This document shows positions 58,490 to 64,000 of a DNA stretch of 64,000 bases, one piece after another. Position 1 is the first letter of the stretch. Every line of letters begins with the position of its first letter. Position numbers and translations under genes: made by a program. Under the pieces are notes generated by a model. It was given only the letters and a program-made list of their open reading frames with translations. It ran no database searches and had not been told where the DNA came from. The DNA is from Gigaspora rosea. Taxonomy: Eukaryota; Glomeromycota; Glomeromycetes; Diversisporales; Gigasporaceae. The stretch is from assembly GCA_003550325.1 (NCBI GenBank), contig QKWP01000827.1, positions 141,653 through 205,652 of the forward strand, in the 5' to 3' direction.

Positions 58490-59553
58490 AGAGGTGTGGC
58501 AATATAGTGTAGTTGGATAGTTGTCACCCCCAAGTAGTTGTAGCAAAGGTACAGAGTTCGAATCCCACTGGAGACGATTTCGAAGAATTTACCTGTATTA
58601 CAGTAACCCAGATTCTGAGCTCGGATTTACAAATTTGTTTCCTAGGTTATACCAATTTGTATTGAAAGCTTTGGTGCTATATTACGCACAGAACTGGAGC
58701 GCGTAGATCCTGGGGAGCGCAGGTGCTGTGTTACACACAGAACCGTAGGACAAAAGGAAACCATACTTGGCAAGTCCTGAGTAGAGAGGTAGCTGGACTT
58801 TCAATGGTACCTAATAGGAATCAGACAAGGACTGACCGAAAGTGGACTGACCGGAAGCGGACTTACGACAAAAGGGCTTATGGCGGGCCCTACCAACCAG
58901 ACCGCCTGGGTCACATCAGCGGAAAAGGACATGTTTTTCAGAATCATGTACCAAGGGGAGCTCCTGGGTTCGCCAGGACAAACCAACCCTTCCGGGTCCT
59001 CGGATTGGAAGTAGGAAGGCAACTGGGGAAAAGAAAGCTTCTGGGGGAAAGAAACTGAAAGAAGAATAGGACAGCACTGGGGTCAGGTGAACTCTACAAG
59101 GGCAGAAGTAGGTAGTGATAGCGGTTAGATAACCACTCCTAACTGCAAGTATTGGTTTCAGCAAATGCGTACGCTACAGAAGTGTAGGTGATACCTGTGT
59201 AGGACAGGGACCGCTCTACCAAGTTTCCCACTGGGATAAACTAGTCCTAAGGGGACTGGTTAGTATCTGGAACAGTGTTCTGGTAATACAAGACTGGCTG
59301 ACAGAAGGCAAGGATCAGAGGGTTTAAATAGGCAATGCCAGTATGTAAGTTGCAGGTATGATAGCTAGTGTAGAACCTTCGGGTGGCTACTTAAATAGGC
59401 AACCAAAAGTTGTAGGTGCAGCTAGTTGTACTCTTATCAATGTACAAATGTCAGATGTCCCTCCATGTAGGGTGTCCGGGGTCTGATTATCTTGAATAAA
59501 AAAGCTCTTCCCTGAAGTGGGCACTTTGACTTGGAAAAAAAAAAAAAAAAAAA
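58490..59553 (+). mobile_element. ~1.06-kb tRNA-derived retroposon (long SINE-like)
   Basis: The head has a Pol III A box TAGTGTAGTTGG (58505-58516, exact fit to TRGYNNAGYNGG) and a B box GTTCGAATCC (58556-58565), 39 bases apart. It is tRNA-like but the acceptor and T stems no longer pair. The body (58600-59530) is GC-richer than anything nearby. It ends in a 19-A tail (59535-59553). A perfect 15-bp target duplication flanks it, so LINE-type machinery inserted it and the insertion is young. The 111-codon open frame at 58723-59058 has no known family and the opposite strand is also open, so coding is doubtful. It is much longer than ordinary SINEs (100-600 bp). Confidence 0.88.
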
Positions 59554-59568
59554 GTAAAAATCAAAAGT

Positions 59569-60326
59569 CAATTAATAAAAAGTTCTCCAATACTTAAGAA
59601 AATTTTGTGGTAAGTGTATTTTGACCTGCTTAATAAGTTTACTTAAGTGATTTTAATCGATTTGCCTAGTAAAATTTAGACTTTACTATGTAGTAACTTT
59701 GTTAATTGTGAAGTATCTTATTTTTAGATCAAAGACGTTTTTGAGTTTGTTTTAAATATTATAAAATTTGATTAGTCAATAGTTCTATTACTAGAGAGGG
59801 GGTCAGGACCTATATAAACCCTAATCACATAATTTACTGCACTTCCCTTACTGAGTGAATTTTTTTACAACAAAATTTAATTAAGACAAAAGTTCATAAT
59901 AAAATGCAAATTAATACTCTTAATTATCTTTTAATAATCAAAGTTAATGGTCCTTTTTATAAAAAATTTAATTTTCAAAAAGCTTATGAATTTTGGGCTA
60001 GTTCTTCTCATTTTCAATTATAGATATTTAAGTAAATATAGTATTTTTGTTTCAAAAATTATAATAAATAAATTTATTATGAATATTATATAATTTTATA
60101 AATTTTATTTTTAAAAAAATATTATAGTGCACATTAAATTTTTTTGAGAACATAAAATTAAAAATTTATGTTCTCAAAGAAAAAAAATTTTTTTGAGAAA
60201 TTCTTCACTATACAAGAGAATGCACCATAGTGCAAATACACTATTTTTTAAAACCCAAAAAATAAATAAAAGATTAAAATAAAATAAAAAAAATAATTAA
60301 AAAAAATAATTTAAAAAAAGGGCATT
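59569..60326. other. AT-rich intergenic with one hairpin
   Basis: 60146-60182 folds into TTTTTGAGAACATAAA / TTTATGTTCTCAAAGA. TATAGTGCACATT (60124) and ATGCACCATAGTGCA (60222) may be ends of a tiny MITE. No gene. Confidence 0.5.
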
Positions 60327-61755
60327 AGTTTATGGCGACCCTGCGATTGACCAATAAAAATTGTTCACATGAATCACGTGCTCAATTGATCTCAATCGAG
60401 CATGTGATTTACATGATCGATTTTTATTGGTCGATTAGGTTTTCTACTTAATTTTTTCACCAGTGTTGGTGATAGTGACTTTAATTTAATCAGATTACTC
60501 GATAGATCTGAAATAACTCTAAAGTTTTTTTTTATTCTAATGAAAGTAATTATTTCATTTTTCTATAGTACTTAATTTTTTCACTAGTGTCATGTGATAT
60601 TGATCTTAATTTTCTGGATTAATCGATAATAGTCCATGTATGTGGATCGCAATTTTTTTTTTAATCTAATGTAAAGTAATATGCCATGTTCATCTAAAGT
60701 TTTAACTAAATAAAATTTTTATTATCAAAAAATACAAATCAAACTAGCTTAAAAGTTCCTAACCCTCTGCCCAAACAAATTATTCCAACCTATATAGCCT
60801 ATAGAATTATAGTTACCAAAATTTATAAGTAAAGTTAATTTTCGTTTGCATAATATAGTGTTCAGTCCGCAGGTCAGATTTTTTGTTTAATCTAAAGTTT
60901 TTATTATTAAAAAACAAAAAAAACAAATCGATAAAAAACTTCGAACTAACTTAAAGGTTATAATCTACCCAAACCAAATTATCCTAACTGATAGGATTAT
61001 AACTACCAAGAGTTTTGCGTATACCTTAACCATCATGACTACAACAAAATGTGTTTGTTTATCATATAATTTCCAAAATGAAACTCTGGTAAAACCATCT
61101 TTAGTTCTTTGAAAAAATAGGGAAGCTGATTTCAACGTCCTAGAAAAGAACTCACTGAAAAAACAATGAACTTACAGAAGGAACCCACTGAAAAATAATG
61201 AAAAATCACAATAAACCTATTGAAATAATCCATGAAGAACAATGAATACTTGCCAGAAGAACTACGAGCTTACCGAAAGCACAGCAAAAAAAAACTATAA
61301 AGAATCAAACTTAAAAAAAACCCTCTAAATACCAAAAAAATAAAAAACAGCTTACTTAGCTACTTTAATTGCATGACTATATAACTTCTAAGGCTTCAAC
61401 GACAGCTTTAACGACAGCTCTAGCGATGACTCTAACGATAGCTCCAAGGCTTCAATGACAGCTCCAAGGCTTCAACAATAGCTCCAAGGCTTTAATGGTA
61501 GCTCCAACGACAACACCATAGCTTCACAACAGTTCCAATGACAACTCTAACGACAGCTTTAGTAATGACTCCTAAAGAGAGAAAAAAAACAAAGCTTGTT
61601 ATTAATAAAAAAATCAAAATAAAAAAAAAACAAGTACTAAAAAAAAACAATGATTATCAAAAGAATAATTATTGTTTATAAATGATTGCTGATCTTAAAA
61701 ATAATTGGCTAATCATATAGAGTCAATATAGCGACAGGTCGCCATTTATAATTTT
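60327..61755. mobile_element. possible TIR element (ends TATGGCGACC / GGTCGCCAT)
   Basis: Left TTTATGGCGACCCTG and right inverted TAAATGGCGACCTGTCG. Near the left end a strong palindrome (60344-60436) pairs GATTGACCAATAAAAATTG with CGATTTTTATTGGTCGATT and CACGTGCTCAATTGA with TCAATCGAGCATGTG. No target duplication or transposase found, so the outer boundaries are tentative. Confidence 0.4.
61390..61570. repeat. minisatellite, ~20-bp unit
   Basis: Repeated GCTCCAAGGCTTCAACGACA with variants (GCTCTAGCGATGACTC, GCTTTAACGACA). About eight copies. Confidence 0.8.
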
Positions 61756-61951
61756 TCTAAAAAAAATTGAAAAAATAATTTAAAATTAAAAAATAATTTA
61801 AAAATGATTTTAAAAAAAATAAAAATAAAATTTTAAAATGAATAAAAAAAATAAAATAAAAGATAATTTAAAAAAAAAACAAAAAAATAATTTAAAAAAT
61901 AAAATTAAACTAAATAAAAAATAAAGATAATTTTATAAAAAGGAGTTATCT

Positions 61952-62254
61952 ATATATCACACAGTGCAATACTCTTATATATTGCCCAACCAATCAAATT
62001 TTAGAATCAGGCATTAATATAAAAAATACAAAAAACTTAAATCAAAATTTTGCATAGGAAACATCCCTTCATGTTCTAACTAAAAAAATTCCTTGCAAAA
62101 TTTTGATATAAACTATACATCATTCTAACCCAAGACCAAACTTACCCTTACCCTAATTAAAATAAAGTAAAGTGGTTTGTTTTTTATTGTTTTATTTCAT
62201 ATTACACCTATTCTTATAGAGTGCAATATATAATTGTGTCGCATGGTGCGATAC
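61952..62254. mobile_element. degenerate MITE
   Basis: Left TATATCACACAGTGCAATAC then TCTTATATATTGC, right inverted TATCGCACCATGCGACACAA then TTATATATTGCAC. The arms match imperfectly. Interior non-coding. Confidence 0.55.
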
Positions 62255-64000
62255 ATGCATTTTTTCTTTAAAAAAAACAAAAAAATAAAATCTAATGAAA
62301 ATTTATATAAAATTTTATAAAAAAATTAAAAAACAAAAACTGCTTTTAACTTAAATTTAAATAAAAAATTATATAATTAATAAAAAAAACACAGTAGTAA
62401 AAAATTTGTATAATTAAAAAATTTGATCAATTTTTATATTACTATATAGAATATATTTGCATTGTTTTGCATGTAATAAATTACTTTTTTGAGCTACCAA
62501 CACCTCTTTTCCTTGTAAAGTATAATGTTAGTTTTTATTATATTAACACTGAATTAATGATTTCAATAATTTTTAGATCTAATATATATTTGAAACACTC
62601 TATTTATGAACATATTCATGAATGTTATTATCAATTACTATTTGCAAAATAAAACAATAGCATAGAATCTTTTTAATTGTATGTTAAGAATTTATCATAA
62701 TTAAAAACTTTGTTATTTGGTGCACAGTTCAAATATAAAAAAAAGTATATAACAATAATGAATTGCCTTTACAAATATTAATAAAAAAGATCAATAAATA
62801 TCAATATGATTATTAATAATAATTTGATAAAAACTAATTTTTATTGTAATTATTAATAATTGTTACAGTTAATGCCAAAGTTTTGGGTCTTGATTTGAAA
62901 CTATAAGCTTTGCTAAAATCTATATATACTCTATAAATATGAAATCTACACCCAAACCTTATTCTAATTTTATAAACCAAAAAGGAAAAAAAGATCTAAA
63001 AAAATTTAAAATTTTATATCAAATAGATCAAAACTTTATTAGCCAACTTTAGCATTAGCTATAACAATAATTATATAATTGTCTGAAGCGTAGCGGAGGA
63101 CTTACAATAGAGATGTAAATACGCAAAATGTCTTGGATTCCGCTCATGTAATATTGGGCCAATCAGTATTTAAAACATATAAACAGATCGATACCTGACA
63201 AGATGGAAGATCCCATAAAAAATTACAATAAGCTTTAGACACTAACAGCACCTGTTTTCCTAGTATGTAATTATTATTAGTAGTTTATAATACTGTTGTT
63301 GTTTTATATTTGTATCATAAATTGACCTTGGTTATTCACAATCAGTAAAAATCAAGAAATAACACATATCAATTCAAGATTAATGTAAATTTAAAACATT
63401 CTCAGCTAATTTTATTTTATTATATGGTATTATGTACTTTGTAATGGGCAAAATTGACAAAGCACAAACTGTATCTGGGCTGTCCTTAATTTTTATTTTA
63501 TTTTTATTATTAATATATTTATTTTTAGTATAGTATTATATCAATCATAAATCTTTTAAATCTTGTTAATTAAAAAATTTGAAAAATTAAAAAGATCTAA
63601 AGGATGTAAAAAAATTAAAATGATTCATAAAATATAAAAGAAGCAAAAAATTGAAAAGAATCTTTTGTATTATTTTTAGTCTGTAATTAAAAGTATATAA
63701 GAGCCAAAAGCTTACCTTAAAATAAAACAATTTTGTAGAAAGTAAATTTAGATAACTTACTTCAAGTTCTTAGAAAATCCAAACTCAGAGTTCAATATTG
63801 TGAAGTAATAACCTTCAAACTTAGAATAGAAGAGTTAGTTGAAATTGTATAAAAAGTTCAAACCCCGTGGTCACATAATATCATTAAGTCACTTAACAAT
63901 TGATATAAACAAATTTACTCAAAATTTAAGAACCTATGAAAATACAGAGGCCCAATTGGCAATCTGATTGCTCTTGTCCCATGACTTTGTAAATGAAGTT
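62255..64000. other. AT-rich intergenic to window end
   Basis: No gene or clear repeat recognised. GAAGCGTAGCGGAGGAC near 63087 is a lone GC-rich island. The open frame at 62467-62652 has no family resemblance. Confidence 0.55.

Noticed and set aside
58490..58580. Intact tRNA gene
   Set aside because: A and B boxes fit, but acceptor and T stems do not pair and the sequence continues into a retroposon body.

Overview
The window looks like an accessory, transposon-rich stretch of a very AT-rich fungal genome, most likely an arbuscular mycorrhizal fungus (Glomeromycotina, Rhizophagus-like). The grounds are short AT-rich introns with GTAAGT-type donors, TKL-like kinases with the HRDLHSGNIL signature, 36-residue Sel1 repeat arrays, degenerate copies of several families that are hugely expanded in those fungi, and the density of hAT, MITE, Helitron-helicase and LTR remains. 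The species is inferred from protein style, not from a marker gene. No rRNA, intact tRNA, CRISPR array or bacterial-type operon was seen.

Layout. 0-5 kb: end of a hAT-type MITE, a Sel1 fragment, a ~125 bp tandem array, and a kinase pseudogene that has lost both catalytic aspartates. 6-8.7 kb: a complete hAT transposon with 8-bp target duplication, terminal inverted repeats and a decayed transposase. 10.7-15.3 kb: the main gene cluster, an N-terminal domain of unknown or MACPF-like type plus an acidic repeat region plus ten Sel1 repeats, broken by frameshifts, followed 160 bp later by a well-preserved kinase domain that has no start codon of its own. 15.9-22.8 kb: a chain of MITEs (several nested, many with TA duplications) and tandem arrays. 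22.9-24.7 kb: a broken gene with a PD-(D/E)XK-like nuclease signature. 25-29 kb: two copies of one hAT-type MITE family; one carries a nested TA-type MITE and the other shows the empty site. 29.9-34.7 kb: a Helitron-type/PIF1-like helicase pseudogene split by a 1.5 kb element that itself holds a hAT MITE. 36.1-38.8 kb: a putative 2.7 kb non-autonomous hAT element with a 160-nt poly(A) tract inside. 38.9-39.9 kb: an unrecognised gene with in-frame stops. 42.7-46.6 kb: a large decayed Plavaka/TNP2-like transposase. 47.8-48.6 kb: a zinc-ribbon ORF between long inverted arms. 54.2-58.4 kb: a truncated Ty3/gypsy-like LTR element on the minus strand (LTR, primer-binding site, Gag, zinc knuckle, aspartic protease, then four tandem CCHC knuckles; no reverse transcriptase seen). 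58.5-59.6 kb: a ~1.06 kb retroposon with a tRNA-like Pol III promoter, poly(A) tail and perfect 15-bp target duplication. 59.6-64 kb: AT-rich DNA with degenerate inverted repeats.

Functionally almost every large coding stretch is a decayed transposon or a decayed member of an expanded host family. The best candidates for living sequence are the kinase domain at 14.2-15.3 kb and the small zinc-ribbon ORF at 48 kb. Several single-base frameshifts fall in A homopolymers, so consensus error in a long-read assembly must be excluded before those genes are called dead; others (5-bp insertion, lost catalytic residues, scattered stops) cannot be explained that way.
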